A DNA stretch of 47,080 bases from WFQV01 sp964611145. Its GTDB lineage: Bacteria > Bacteroidota > Ignavibacteria > Ignavibacteriales > Melioribacteraceae. This document shows positions 40,294 through 47,080 of the stretch, one piece after another; position 1 is the first letter of the stretch; every line of letters starts with the position of its first letter. The notes below the pieces were generated by a model that saw only the letters and a list, made by a program, of their open reading frames with translations, was not told where the DNA came from and searched no databases. Position numbers and translations under genes: made by a program. The stretch is taken from positions 1-47,080 of the forward strand of contig CAZSYM010000016.1 of NCBI GenBank assembly GCA_964611145.1, given 5' to 3'.

Positions 40294-42318
40294 ATGATTA
40301 AATCTCCTCTCCTGCGATTTCTTTTTGTCTTCGTTTTGCTAAGCTTTTCCGTAATTAGGTTAAACGCTACAACCTACTATGTTGACATTCTTTTAGGCGA
40401 CGATTCCTTTCCGGGAACTTCCAGAGCTAATCCTTGGAGAACCGTCAACAAGGTTAACAATTCCGTTTTTCAGCCGGGGGATTCTATTCTCTTCCGGCGT
40501 GGTGAAATATGGAAAGAAACTCTGGAAGTACCGTCTTCAGGGAATGCCTTTCAGCCCATTGTGTTTGGAAGTTACGGGGAGGGCGACTTGCCGATTCTTA
40601 CTGGCGTGGATGTTTACGAGGGCTGGAATAGCCCGTTTAATTGGAGCTTTGTAGGGAATAATATTTGGTCAAGGGAACAGGAATATAATCCGCAACGAAT
40701 GTGGATAAACGGTCATGAGGTTTTGCGAAACGAGCAAATAGATAGCCTTGACGGCGAACGATATATGTGGGCATGGGAAAACTCGAAGATTTATGTTTAT
40801 TCGACGGAAAACCCCGCTATGGCATTTAACCTAATGGAGATAAATGTTTTTTACGATGTTGTGGAGATTATAAATAAAAATTATGTGGTTCTCCAGGATA
40901 TAGAAATTCAAGGAGGGTATGGCTTCGCTTTAGTGATTGGAGGAAGTGGGAAGATAGTTGTCAAGGATTGCAATATCGGTTCTTATAGCAGACAGGGTAT
41001 TCATATTTATGAAGCTGCTGGCATTTCGTCCACGTTTGTTACTATTGACAATTGCGTATTGGATTCCAAATTTAATTTTTCTTATGGCAAAGATAAAGGA
41101 ATTGACGACGGCATCCTGGTCTCCGGCGGCGCGAACGATTGTGTGATTAAAAATAATGTTATCAAGGATTTCGGCCATGCCGGGGTTTATCTGAAATCCT
41201 TGAATGCATATGATAATGGCGTTTACAACAACAAAGTGTTCGGCAATTATATTACTGGCGAGAATGTCACTTATCAACGCGGAATTGGAACTGACGGTTA
41301 TGAAAATAAGTGTAGGGACAATGAATTTTTTTATAACGTGATTAGAAATACTACCGTTAGAAATCAAATCAATGGGAACAACAATTGGATACACCATAAT
41401 ATTATCGACGGGATAAAAAATACTCCGGTTAAACCTTACGCTACCGCTCAAGGGTTTGATTTGCAGTGTTACGGCACGGATTTGGTTTGTCACGATAATA
41501 AAATTGATAACAATCTTATTATGAATTGTGAGGAAGCAGGTATATATTTTCGGAAGAACGGGAGAACGAAGAAGAATAATTATATTAGAAACAATATAAT
41601 TCTAAATTGCGGGAGTAATTCGAAAGAAGGGTATGATAATATCGGGCTGGTTATCGATAGGCACCCTTCGATAGAGACGAATTATTTTTATAACAATTGT
41701 ATTTTTAGCGGTGATGAAAATTCGCCCGCTGTTTATCTTCGTGGGGAGTTTTTAACCGTCGAGGAGTTTAACAATCAAAATTCTCGGCTCGATGTTGCCC
41801 GGAATAATATTCAAAAAGATCCTCTCATTGAAATTTCCGATTCGGTGGAATTTCATATCAGCAGATATTCGCCTTGCATCGATGCGGGAATAGACGTAGG
41901 ATTATCTCTTGATTATTACGGAAATGCTATATTTACCGGGAATGCACCGGATATTGGCATAGAGGAATATTACCCTCCGGATGGTATATTTCCATGGAAT
42001 AGCAATGTAATAAAAAGCTTTTCTTTGAAACAGAATTACCCTAATCCTTTTAATCCCACGACGACTATTTCATATTCAATTCCACCCGTCATTGCACAGG
42101 GTTCTGCCAGAGGTGGGACGAAGCAATCTGTTTCTAATGTTGTATTGACCGTTTATAACTCCCTTGGGCAAAAAATTGCAACGCTTGTAAACAAACAACA
42201 AGCTGCGGGGGAATATTCCGTTCGATTTAATGCAAAAAATTTACCGAGCGGGGTGTATTATTACAAATTACAAAGTGCAAATTTTGTTCAAACAAGGAAA
42301 ATGATTTTGTTGAAGTAA
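40294..42318 (+). CDS. T9SS-secreted right-handed beta-helix protein
   Basis: This protein (674 aa from ATG 40294) has a signal peptide (LLRFLFVFVLLSFSVIRLNA) followed by TTYYVDILLGDDSFPGTSRA, the usual lead-in of parallel beta-helix proteins. Residues about 170-520 repeat short strands with asparagine ladders (VIKNNVIKDFGHAGVYLKSL, NNWIHHNIIDGIKNT, NNYIRNNIILNCGSN), as in pectate-lyase-like folds. No catalytic set is evident. The last 100 residues are a T9SS sorting domain (KQNYPNPFNPTTTISYSIPP ... NLPSGVYYYKLQSANF ... KMILLK) that carries a 14-residue insertion after YSIP. The frame extends to a GTG at 40264, but the ATG fits the signal peptide better. Polysaccharide binding or cleavage is inferred. 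Confidence 0.9.
   Translation: MIKSPLLRFLFVFVLLSFSVIRLNATTYYVDILLGDDSFPGTSRANPWRTVNKVNNSVFQPGDSILFRRGEIWKETLEVPSSGNAFQPIVFGSYGEGDLPILTGVDVYEGWNSPFNWSFVGNNIWSREQEYNPQRMWINGHEVLRNEQIDSLDGERYMWAWENSKIYVYSTENPAMAFNLMEINVFYDVVEIINKNYVVLQDIEIQGGYGFALVIGGSGKIVVKDCNIGSYSRQGIHIYEAAGISSTFVTIDNCVLDSKFNFSYGKDKGIDDGILVSGGANDCVIKNNVIKDFGHAGVYLKSLNAYDNGVYNNKVFGNYITGENVTYQRGIGTDGYENKCRDNEFFYNVIRNTTVRNQINGNNNWIHHNIIDGIKNTPVKPYATAQGFDLQCYGTDLVCHDNKIDNNLIMNCEEAGIYFRKNGRTKKNNYIRNNIILNCGSNSKEGYDNIGLVIDRHPSIETNYFYNNCIFSGDENSPAVYLRGEFLTVEEFNNQNSRLDVARNNIQKDPLIEISDSVEFHISRYSPCIDAGIDVGLSLDYYGNAIFTGNAPDIGIEEYYPPDGIFPWNSNVIKSFSLKQNYPNPFNPTTTISYSIPPVIAQGSARGGTKQSVSNVVLTVYNSLGQKIATLVNKQQAAGEYSVRFNAKNLPSGVYYYKLQSANFVQTRKMILLK
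42088..42129 (+). repeat. In-frame palindromic element within a T9SS sorting domain
   Basis: The 42 bases start GTCATTGC and end GAAGCAATCT, with ATTGC (42091-42095) complementary to GCAAT (42123-42127). They code for VIAQGSARGGTKQS, exactly 14 codons, and interrupt the sorting domain at the loop after YSIP. The ends resemble the widespread GTCATTGCGA...GAAGCAATCT intergenic repeat known to me from several bacterial groups. The comparable proteins in the window lack most of this insertion. Confidence 0.6.
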
Positions 42319-42360
42319 GAGTTTAGAGGGTTTGAGGGCAAATAAAGAGCTCTTATATAA

Positions 42361-42384
42361 ATAAAAGCCCCGTGAAAACGGGGC
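42361..42384 (-). terminator. Rho-independent terminator of the TRAP transporter operon
   Basis: GCCCCGT-GAAA-ACGGGGC (42367-42384) is a perfect seven-pair stem with a four-base loop. Read on the minus strand it is followed by TTTTAT, and it lies 34 bases past the permease stop. It also faces the convergent beta-helix gene. Confidence 0.85.
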
Positions 42385-42417
42385 ATGTGTAGGATAAATA
42401 AATGTATGTGCTCTTTT

Positions 42418-44340
42418 CTATGATGTCTCTGGTAACGAAAGCTCTTTTTGGGCTTTCAGTTGATAAATGGCAAATAAAACAAATAACACGGCGCCACTAA
42501 TCCAAGTGTAATAATGCGGAATTAAAAGTAATACGCCTATTATTCCTACCAACAAACGAGTAAATGGATTTAACGGTTTGACAAAAAATCCCGTAAAGAC
42601 TGACGCAAATGCATAAAGACCGAGCAACCCGAAAATGAAAATATCGAGTTTTTCCATAAACGAACCGTCGATTAAGTCGGTATAAGCAAAAAGAAGAGGC
42701 ATCACATAAAGACCTTTGGCAAGTTTCCACGCTTCAAAACCTGTTTTCATTGGGCGCGAACCCGCAATACCCGCCGCGGCGAAAGCCGCAAGACACACGG
42801 GAGGCGTAACGTTTGAATCCTGTGAAACCCAAAATATTATCATATGCGCCGAAAGGAGTGCAACTCCGAGATGCTGTAAGGCAGGAACCGCAATAATTGC
42901 AAGCATAATATATGCCGCGGTAACAGGCAAGCCCATCCCGAGCAAAAGTGAAGCAAGCGTAATTAATACAAGCGCTAAGATTAAACTTCCGCCGGAAATT
43001 TCCACTATCAACTGCGAAAATGTTATTGCAATGCCGGTAATTGAAATACTTCCTATTATTACGCCTACCGTGATGAGAAGAATTCCCGTCATAACCATAT
43101 TTTTTGCGCCGAGAGCAAGAGAATCGAGAATATCGAAAAATTTCATCTTATGATTTTTACTTAAATATGACGAGAGCACAATTGCTATTATCGAATACCC
43201 TGCTGAAAAAGTTGGAGAAAAGCCGATAACAAGTAGGTAAATAAGAACAATAATCGGTATGAAAAAATGTAAGCCTTCGCGCATTACTTCCCAAAGGGTC
43301 ATATCGTGTTCTTGTTCCAACGGCTTGATATTCATTTTTTTTGCTGTTTGATAAACAAAAAAGCCTACCGTTGCGAAATACATTACCGCAGGTAAAAATG
43401 CCACGGCAATAATAGTAACGTAAGGCACTCTTGTCCATTCCGCCATAATAAAGGCGCCTGCGCCCATAATTGGCGGCATTATTTGTCCGCCGGTAGAAGC
43501 GGCTGTTTCCACGGCAGCGGCAAATTCGGGTTTGAAACCAGCTTTTTTCATCATTGGAATTGTGATTGAGCCCGTAGAAACCGTGTTAGCGATTGCGCTT
43601 CCCGAAATTGTTCCCATTAAGCCGGAAGATGCCACCGCAACAATTGCCGGTCCACCGGTTACGTTTTTTGTAATTATTTGCGCAAGATTAATTATAAAAT
43701 CGCCACCGCCTGATTTAAGAAGGAAAGCGGCAAAAAGAATAAACATAAAAACGAACGTGGAAGAAATCGAGGCGGTTATTCCGAACAAACCTTCGTCGGT
43801 AAAAAACATTCTGTATAAAAACCTTGAAAGGGACATTCCGCGAAAATGAAATTGTCCCGGCACCCAAGAACCCCAAAAAAGCAAATATGTCGCAAAAAAT
43901 ATTGCAATTAGCGGAATAATAATTCCTGTTGTTCTTCGCGTTAATTCGATTGAGAGAATAACCGCAATGCCAGCGGCTATTAAGTCGGGCAAAATTACCA
44001 CTTCGTTTCTATCGTGAAGCGCATCTTCAAAGAAGATAATATACAAAGCCGTTGCGAAAATAACGAGCCCGAGAAAAATATCGAGAGGTTTAAGAGGGTT
44101 TTTATCCTTAAATCTTTTTGCAACGGGAATTGTAAAATAACCGAGCATTCCGAGCAAACCCATATGAAGCGCGTTTCTCCAAAGCTCACTCATAACTCCG
44201 AAAGTGTTTACCCAAATGTGAAATAGGGAAATAATTATTGCGAGCCAGTAAGCTATATGTTTACGGTCGTAAACGGTTTCTATGCTTCGCGCTTCTTCAA
44301 GAATCTCATCTGTTTTTATTTCAGGTTTAACAAGCGCCAT
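42418..44340 (-). CDS. TRAP transporter fused 4TM/12TM permease, TAXI type
   Basis: This 640-aa inner-membrane protein combines the small DctQ-like membrane subunit (about residues 30-150) with the large DctM-like subunit, as in TAXI-type TRAP systems. Typical segments are LIPLIAIFFATYLLFWGSWV, GGPAIVAVASSGLMGTISGS, ETAASTGGQIMPPIMGAGAF and LLLGMGLPVTAAYIMLAIIA. It should carry out sodium- or proton-coupled uptake of an organic anion delivered by the binding protein encoded upstream. The binding-protein gene ends 92 bases before its start, with a strong hairpin in between. Substrate is not predictable; TAXI systems often take glutamate or C4 dicarboxylates. Confidence 0.94.
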   Translation of the reverse strand: MALVKPEIKTDEILEEARSIETVYDRKHIAYWLAIIISLFHIWVNTFGVMSELWRNALHMGLLGMLGYFTIPVAKRFKDKNPLKPLDIFLGLVIFATALYIIFFEDALHDRNEVVILPDLIAAGIAVILSIELTRRTTGIIIPLIAIFFATYLLFWGSWVPGQFHFRGMSLSRFLYRMFFTDEGLFGITASISSTFVFMFILFAAFLLKSGGGDFIINLAQIITKNVTGGPAIVAVASSGLMGTISGSAIANTVSTGSITIPMMKKAGFKPEFAAAVETAASTGGQIMPPIMGAGAFIMAEWTRVPYVTIIAVAFLPAVMYFATVGFFVYQTAKKMNIKPLEQEHDMTLWEVMREGLHFFIPIIVLIYLLVIGFSPTFSAGYSIIAIVLSSYLSKNHKMKFFDILDSLALGAKNMVMTGILLITVGVIIGSISITGIAITFSQLIVEISGGSLILALVLITLASLLLGMGLPVTAAYIMLAIIAVPALQHLGVALLSAHMIIFWVSQDSNVTPPVCLAAFAAAGIAGSRPMKTGFEAWKLAKGLYVMPLLFAYTDLIDGSFMEKLDIFIFGLLGLYAFASVFTGFFVKPLNPFTRLLVGIIGVLLLIPHYYTWISGAVLFVLFAIYQLKAQKELSLPETS

Positions 44341-44383
44341 AATCGTCTCTGTTTATTTGATAGGATTGAAAAAGGTAAAAAAT

Positions 44384-44411
44384 AAGGAGGCGGCACCGAG
44401 TGCGCCTCCTT
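44384..44411 (-). terminator. Intra-operon attenuating hairpin between binding protein and permease
   Basis: AAGGAGGC (44384-44391) pairs with GCCTCCTT (44404-44411), with inner GCAC/GTGC pairs and one bulged G. On the minus strand the stem is followed by ATTTTTTA. This can let most transcripts stop after the binding-protein gene, which is needed in excess over the permease. Confidence 0.75.
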
Positions 44412-44432
44412 TTTAAAATTCTAATCAGAAAA

Positions 44433-45452
44433 TTATTTGACAATCAAATTATCAGGAATTTTGAAACCTTTATCTTTGTAAAATTTAACAGCGCCAGGAT
44501 GAAGAGGAACAGGCAAACCGTTTATTGCTCTTTCAAGTTTCATTGCATAAGTTGCTTTGTGCATATTGTGCAAGAAATCGAGATTGCTATAAATGGTTTC
44601 AAGAATTTTGTAAACGTCTTCGTCCGAAAGGTCGGGACGAACCGCGAGGAAATTCGGTTGAGCTATTGTGTTAATCGGTTTAGCTTGTCCTGGATAAGTT
44701 CCTGCCGGAATGACGTAGCGGCTCCAGACGGGAAAATGGGAATCGATTTTTTTTAATTGGTCGTCGGTAAATTCAAGTACCGTGATTTTATCCGCACCGA
44801 TTGTAGCAAAAGCTTGTGTAATAGCGGAGACCGGAGGTCCCGCAGGGATATTCATTCCGAGAATTCTTCTGTCCTGTAATGCAGTAGCGGAAGCAGAATA
44901 ACCCATATGCTCGAGGCGAAAATCTTTTTCGGGATTGAAGCCCAATGCTGTCAAAATTGTCTTACCCGAAGTTTCGGTTCCAGAACCCCTTTTCCCAATT
45001 GAGAATTTTTCTCCTTTGAGGTTTTTTAAATCCATAATGTTGTTTGTTTTTGCGAATTCTTTATAAACAACAAAATGTTCGACGTTTTCCCAAAGCATTG
45101 TAACGGCACGCATTTCTTTTTCTGGTTTGCCTTCGTATTTCCCTTTTCCTTGCCAAGCCATCGAGCCGAAAAGACCTTGCAGAATTGCAAAATCGACTTC
45201 GTGATTTTTGAGCAACTGAACGTTTTCTCCCGAGCCTGCTGATGTAATTGCGCTCATCGAAATTCCGTCTTTCCCGAGCTTGTCGGTTACCAAGGTTGCA
45301 ATTGCAACGCCAACTGGATAATAAGTTCCGCCGGGCGATGCTGTTGCTATTACGTATGCTCTTTTTTCTTGTGCAATGGAATTATTGGAGGTTGCAAACA
45401 ATATTGAGAAAATAAAGAGAATTGCAAATAATTTTGTTAGTGTGTTTTTCAT
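44433..45452 (-). CDS. TAXI family TRAP transporter solute-binding protein
   Basis: This 339-aa periplasmic protein has a signal peptide (LFAILFIFSILFATSNNSIA). It then shows the TAXI hallmark VIATASPGGTYYPVGVAIAT, where the conserved G-G-T-Y-Y stretch contacts ligand. Further family segments are SAGSGENVQLLKNHEVDFAI, LKNLKGEKFSIGKRGSGTET and AGTYPGQAKPINTIAQPNFL. It delivers a small organic anion to the fused permease encoded downstream. A ribosome site AAGGAG precedes the ATG by 11 bases. The ligand is unknown. Confidence 0.95.
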   Translation of the reverse strand: MKNTLTKLFAILFIFSILFATSNNSIAQEKRAYVIATASPGGTYYPVGVAIATLVTDKLGKDGISMSAITSAGSGENVQLLKNHEVDFAILQGLFGSMAWQGKGKYEGKPEKEMRAVTMLWENVEHFVVYKEFAKTNNIMDLKNLKGEKFSIGKRGSGTETSGKTILTALGFNPEKDFRLEHMGYSASATALQDRRILGMNIPAGPPVSAITQAFATIGADKITVLEFTDDQLKKIDSHFPVWSRYVIPAGTYPGQAKPINTIAQPNFLAVRPDLSDEDVYKILETIYSNLDFLHNMHKATYAMKLERAINGLPVPLHPGAVKFYKDKGFKIPDNLIVK

Positions 45453-45493
45453 AGGAAAGTTTCTCCTTAATTTGTTAATGGTTTATGATTTTG

Positions 45494-45523
45494 CAAGATA
45501 TAAAATTTGAAAGTGTTTGTCAA
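45494..45523 (-). promoter_or_regulatory. Candidate promoter of the TAXI-TRAP operon
   Basis: On the minus strand TTG (45523-45521) is followed after 18 bases by TATATCTT, ending at G in 45494. The match to TAnnTTTG is imperfect. The start codon is about 42 bases downstream. Confidence 0.35.
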
Positions 45524-45833
45524 ATGCAGAAGAAAACATATGTATAAGGTGAAAACAATACCATGAGGCTTGCAAGATGAATAGTGGCGTTTGCTCCGTT
45601 GCTTTTTCGCATGTATGAACTTTATTTCGTTGTAATTCTTTATAAATGGATTCTTGAATGAGAAGGAAATTTTCTTTAAGTTTGTAAGAAATGAGAATAG
45701 AGTGAAAACAGAGGCAAAAGTTTTAGATGTGTGGATAAATAGGTAAATAATGCGCGGTGAGAGAGGGGACTAATGTTTGCTGGAAGAAATAGTTTAAATT
45801 TCTAAGACACGGATTTATAAGTTTCAACAGAAA
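45524..45833. other. A/T-rich intergenic stretch without recognised features
   Basis: Between the divergent TAXI-TRAP and DUF1080-like genes (428 bases in all) I see no reading frame, hairpin or tRNA apart from the two candidate promoters at the edges. The words TTGCAAGAT near 45492 and 45580 recur but seem incidental. Confidence 0.5.
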
Positions 45834-45862
45834 TTTGCTTTATCCAGAAAGAAATATATTTA
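45834..45862 (+). promoter_or_regulatory. Promoter of the DUF1080-like gene
   Basis: TTTG (45834-45837) and TATATTTA (45855-45862, seven of eight to TAnnTTTG) are separated by 17 bases. The ATG at 45881 follows a GGAG ribosome site, giving a leader of about 12 bases. Confidence 0.5.
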
Positions 45863-45880
45863 CAAACTTTGGAGTTCAAG

Positions 45881-46576
45881 ATGAAACGGGTTGGCATTTT
45901 TTTGTTTGGCGTAATTTTTCTGTTCGGTTTCTATGTGAACGGAATAAATCGGAAAAGTCCGAGTGCGGTAGTGGTAAATATTGATACAACGTTCACATTT
46001 GAAAATTATGAAGTCGATAAATTACCTCCCGATTGGTCGCAATATGCAACGGGAAGAAAAAAGCATACCGACTGGAAAATAGTTGAAACTGGCGGGAACA
46101 AAGTATTGGCGCAACTTTCAGATGATAATCCCAATTATCATTTCAACGTTGTCGTTTATGACGGGTTGAAAATCAAAAATGTAAAGTTGAGGGTTCGTTT
46201 AAAAGGCGTGCGAGGGAGAATGGACCAGGGGGGAGGATTTGTCTGGCGTTTCACGGATGCGGATAATTATTACGTTGTACGCGCCAATCCTTTGGAAGAT
46301 AACGTTGTGCTTTACAAAGTGATGAACGGCAGAAGAACCGATTTGCCTCTCGTGGGTAAGGGTAGAACTTACGGCGTTCGTGTGCCTAAATTGGGCAACG
46401 GCTGGAACGAGCTTGCATTAACAGTTAAGGATGATTTGTTTACGGTTTATTTAAATGGGAAGGAGCTTTTTAAAGTAAAGGATAAAACATTTACCGGTGC
46501 TGGGAAAATTGGACTTTGGACAAAAGCGGACGCGGTTACTTATTTTGATAATTTTGAGGTTGAAGGAATTAAATAG
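45881..46576 (+). CDS. Secreted DUF1080-like (3-keto-disaccharide hydrolase-type) domain protein
   Basis: This protein (231 aa from ATG 45881) has a hydrophobic export segment (VGIFLFGVIFLFGFYVNG). The remainder forms one concanavalin-like jellyroll of the DUF1080 type: FENYEVDKLPPDWSQYATG near the start, GGGFVWRFTDADNYYVVRAN in the middle, and NELALTVKDDLFTVYLNGKE followed by GAGKIGLWTKADAVTYFDNF near the end. Family members bind or hydrolyse sugars, but no catalytic residues can be named here. The frame reaches TTG at 45869; the ATG with GGAG upstream is preferred. It lies alone, 120 bases before the tRNA genes. Confidence 0.85.
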   Translation: MKRVGIFLFGVIFLFGFYVNGINRKSPSAVVVNIDTTFTFENYEVDKLPPDWSQYATGRKKHTDWKIVETGGNKVLAQLSDDNPNYHFNVVVYDGLKIKNVKLRVRLKGVRGRMDQGGGFVWRFTDADNYYVVRANPLEDNVVLYKVMNGRRTDLPLVGKGRTYGVRVPKLGNGWNELALTVKDDLFTVYLNGKELFKVKDKTFTGAGKIGLWTKADAVTYFDNFEVEGIK

Positions 46577-46622
46577 CAGATTTTTGGTCATTCCCGTACG
46601 AGAAAAATGGTGGTAAAAAGTG

Positions 46623-46664
46623 ATGCAAAATTATTGCATTAATAAAAAAATCGAATTATATTTG
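46623..46664 (+). promoter_or_regulatory. tRNA operon promoter with overlapping palindrome
   Basis: TTG (46634-46636) and TATATTTG (46657-46664), an exact TAnnTTTG, are separated by 20 bases. The tRNA-Tyr gene starts 33 bases downstream. ATGCAA-AATTA-TTGCAT (46623-46639) is a perfect dyad that covers the -33 element. Confidence 0.65.
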
Positions 46665-46696
46665 TTGCTCGTTAAATTTTGAAATTTTGAAAGCCC

Positions 46697-46779
46697 GGGG
46701 AGGCGCCGAAGTTGGAGAGTCGGGGCGGACTGTAAATCCGTTGGCAAAGCCTGAGGGGGTTCGATTCCCTCCCTCCCCA
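46697..46779 (+). tRNA. tRNA-Tyr (GTA)
   Basis: An 83-base class II tRNA. The acceptor stem is GGGGAGG/CCTCCCC with discriminator A. The D arm is CCGA/TCGG. The anticodon arm GCGGA-CTGTAAA-TCCGT reads GTA. The long variable arm contains GGC-AAA-GCC. The T arm is GGGGG-TTCGATT-CCCTC. Position 8 is C rather than the nearly invariant T. No CCA is encoded. Followed by tRNA-Gly(TCC), as in the thrU-tyrU-glyT-thrT-tufB arrangement. Confidence 0.95.
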
Positions 46780-46784
46780 CGCAG

Positions 46785-46837
46785 AAGATTGATGAAGGAG
46801 AATATGAGCCCTTCAGAGTTCGTACTTCGTCAATCTT
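46785..46837. repeat. Inverted repeat between tRNA-Tyr and tRNA-Gly
   Basis: AAGATTGATGAAG (46785-46797) and CTTCGTCAATCTT (46825-46837) can pair over 13 positions with one G-T wobble, around a 27-base loop. It may be a processing signal in the tRNA precursor or a small repeat insertion. Confidence 0.5.
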
Positions 46838-46917
46838 AATCCATACTAAATATAGTTATTGTTGTAGATTGCAGTGGATAGCACTGTAAAATTACTTGTG
46901 TGCTTTTTGAAATTTAA

Positions 46918-46991
46918 GCGGGAGTAACTCAGTTGGCTAGAGTCACAGCCTTCCAAGCTGTTGGTCGCGGGTTCGAGTCCCGTCTCCCGCT
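46918..46991 (+). tRNA. tRNA-Gly (TCC)
   Basis: A 74-base tRNA. The acceptor stem is GCGGGAG/CTCCCGC with discriminator T. The D arm is ACTC/GAGT. The anticodon arm ACAGC-CTTCCAA-GCTGT reads TCC. The T arm is GCGGG-TTCGAGT-CCCGT. No CCA is encoded. It is likely cotranscribed with tRNA-Tyr 138 bases upstream. Confidence 0.96.
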
Positions 46992-47035
46992 CAAAGAACA
47001 AAGTTCGTTGAAAGAGTGAAGTTAGCGGAGAGTGT

Positions 47036-47080
47036 GGAAGGAAAACCTTCCAAGCTGTTGGTCGTCCCGACGGAGTCGGG
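47036..47080 (+). other. Partial tRNA-Gly copy with two short hairpins, running into the window edge
   Basis: CCTTCCAAGCTGTTGGTCG (47046-47064) is identical to the anticodon arm and adjoining bases of tRNA-Gly (46949-46967). Before it, GGAAGG-AAAA-CCTTCC can form a hairpin (47036-47051). After it, CCCGAC-GGA-GTCGGG (47066-47080) forms another where the T arm should be. It is not a functional tRNA as far as visible. Confidence 0.6.

Noticed and set aside
42418..45452. Recent horizontal transfer of the TRAP transporter
   Set aside because: Composition seems slightly different from neighbouring genes by eye, but I could not measure it and there are no flanking mobile elements or repeats.
47036..47080. 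Integration attachment site (attR) of a genomic island
   Set aside because: The duplicated piece is the anticodon arm, not the 3' end of the tRNA, and no integrase gene is visible.

Overview
The window looks like a chromosomal segment of a member of the Ignavibacteriota/Chlorobi group (Ignavibacteria, Melioribacter-like). The grounds are: three complete secreted proteins ending in the NYPNPFNPTTTI...KKMILMK type IX secretion (T9SS) sorting domain; a primary sigma factor of the short (about 285 aa) Bacteroidota/Chlorobi form; several promoters fitting the Bacteroidota-type TTG-N17-20-TAnnTTTG pattern; and a Kdo/Lpt lipopolysaccharide operon. This assignment comes from recognising families, not from a search. 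No rRNA, CRISPR array, phage or transposase gene was seen.

Layout. 1-3399 (minus): a partial, probably T9SS-exported protein cut just before its sorting domain, and a dihydropyrimidinase. 3534-14311 (plus): a surface cassette with a small barrel-like protein, a 2373-aa protein built from about 15 carboxypeptidase-regulatory-like repeats with a FlgD-like C-terminus, a PorV/PorQ-type outer-membrane protein and a second barrel protein. 14424-16180 (plus): an acyltransferase and an LD-carboxypeptidase. 16292-18718 (minus): a T9SS beta-propeller-like protein. 26663-18865 (minus): one tightly overlapping operon, in transcription order membrane acyltransferase, ruvB, kdsA, kdsC, unknown gene, kdsD, lptC, OstA-like/lptA, lptB, which makes Kdo and exports LPS. 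26861-32194 (plus): a GAF/degenerate-GGDEF protein and deoB, then an overlapping operon of two EutN/CcmL microcompartment vertex proteins, the RpoD-type sigma factor and an NlpC/P60 lipoprotein. 32320-42318 (plus): extracellular carbohydrate-related proteins (DUF5916/CBM9-like, GH92 alpha-mannosidase, LVIVD-repeat T9SS protein, right-handed beta-helix T9SS protein) with a repeat-rich gap at 39947-40293. 45452-42418 (minus): a two-gene TAXI-type TRAP transporter with an intra-operon hairpin. 45881-46576 (plus): a DUF1080-like secreted protein. 46697-47080: tRNA-Tyr(GTA) and tRNA-Gly(TCC), probably the start of a tRNA/tuf operon continuing past the edge, followed by a tRNA-Gly-derived fragment.

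How the parts connect. Much of the window serves the outer membrane and cell surface: Kdo synthesis, LPS bridging, T9SS cargo, a PorV-type partner, glycan hydrolases and peptidoglycan enzymes. The most interesting items are the giant-repeat-protein/PorV-like cassette, the vertex proteins coupled to the sigma factor beside deoB, an unknown gene embedded in the Kdo/Lpt operon, a KdsC with an altered HAD motif, and a palindromic repeat that appears to have inserted in frame into T9SS sorting domains.
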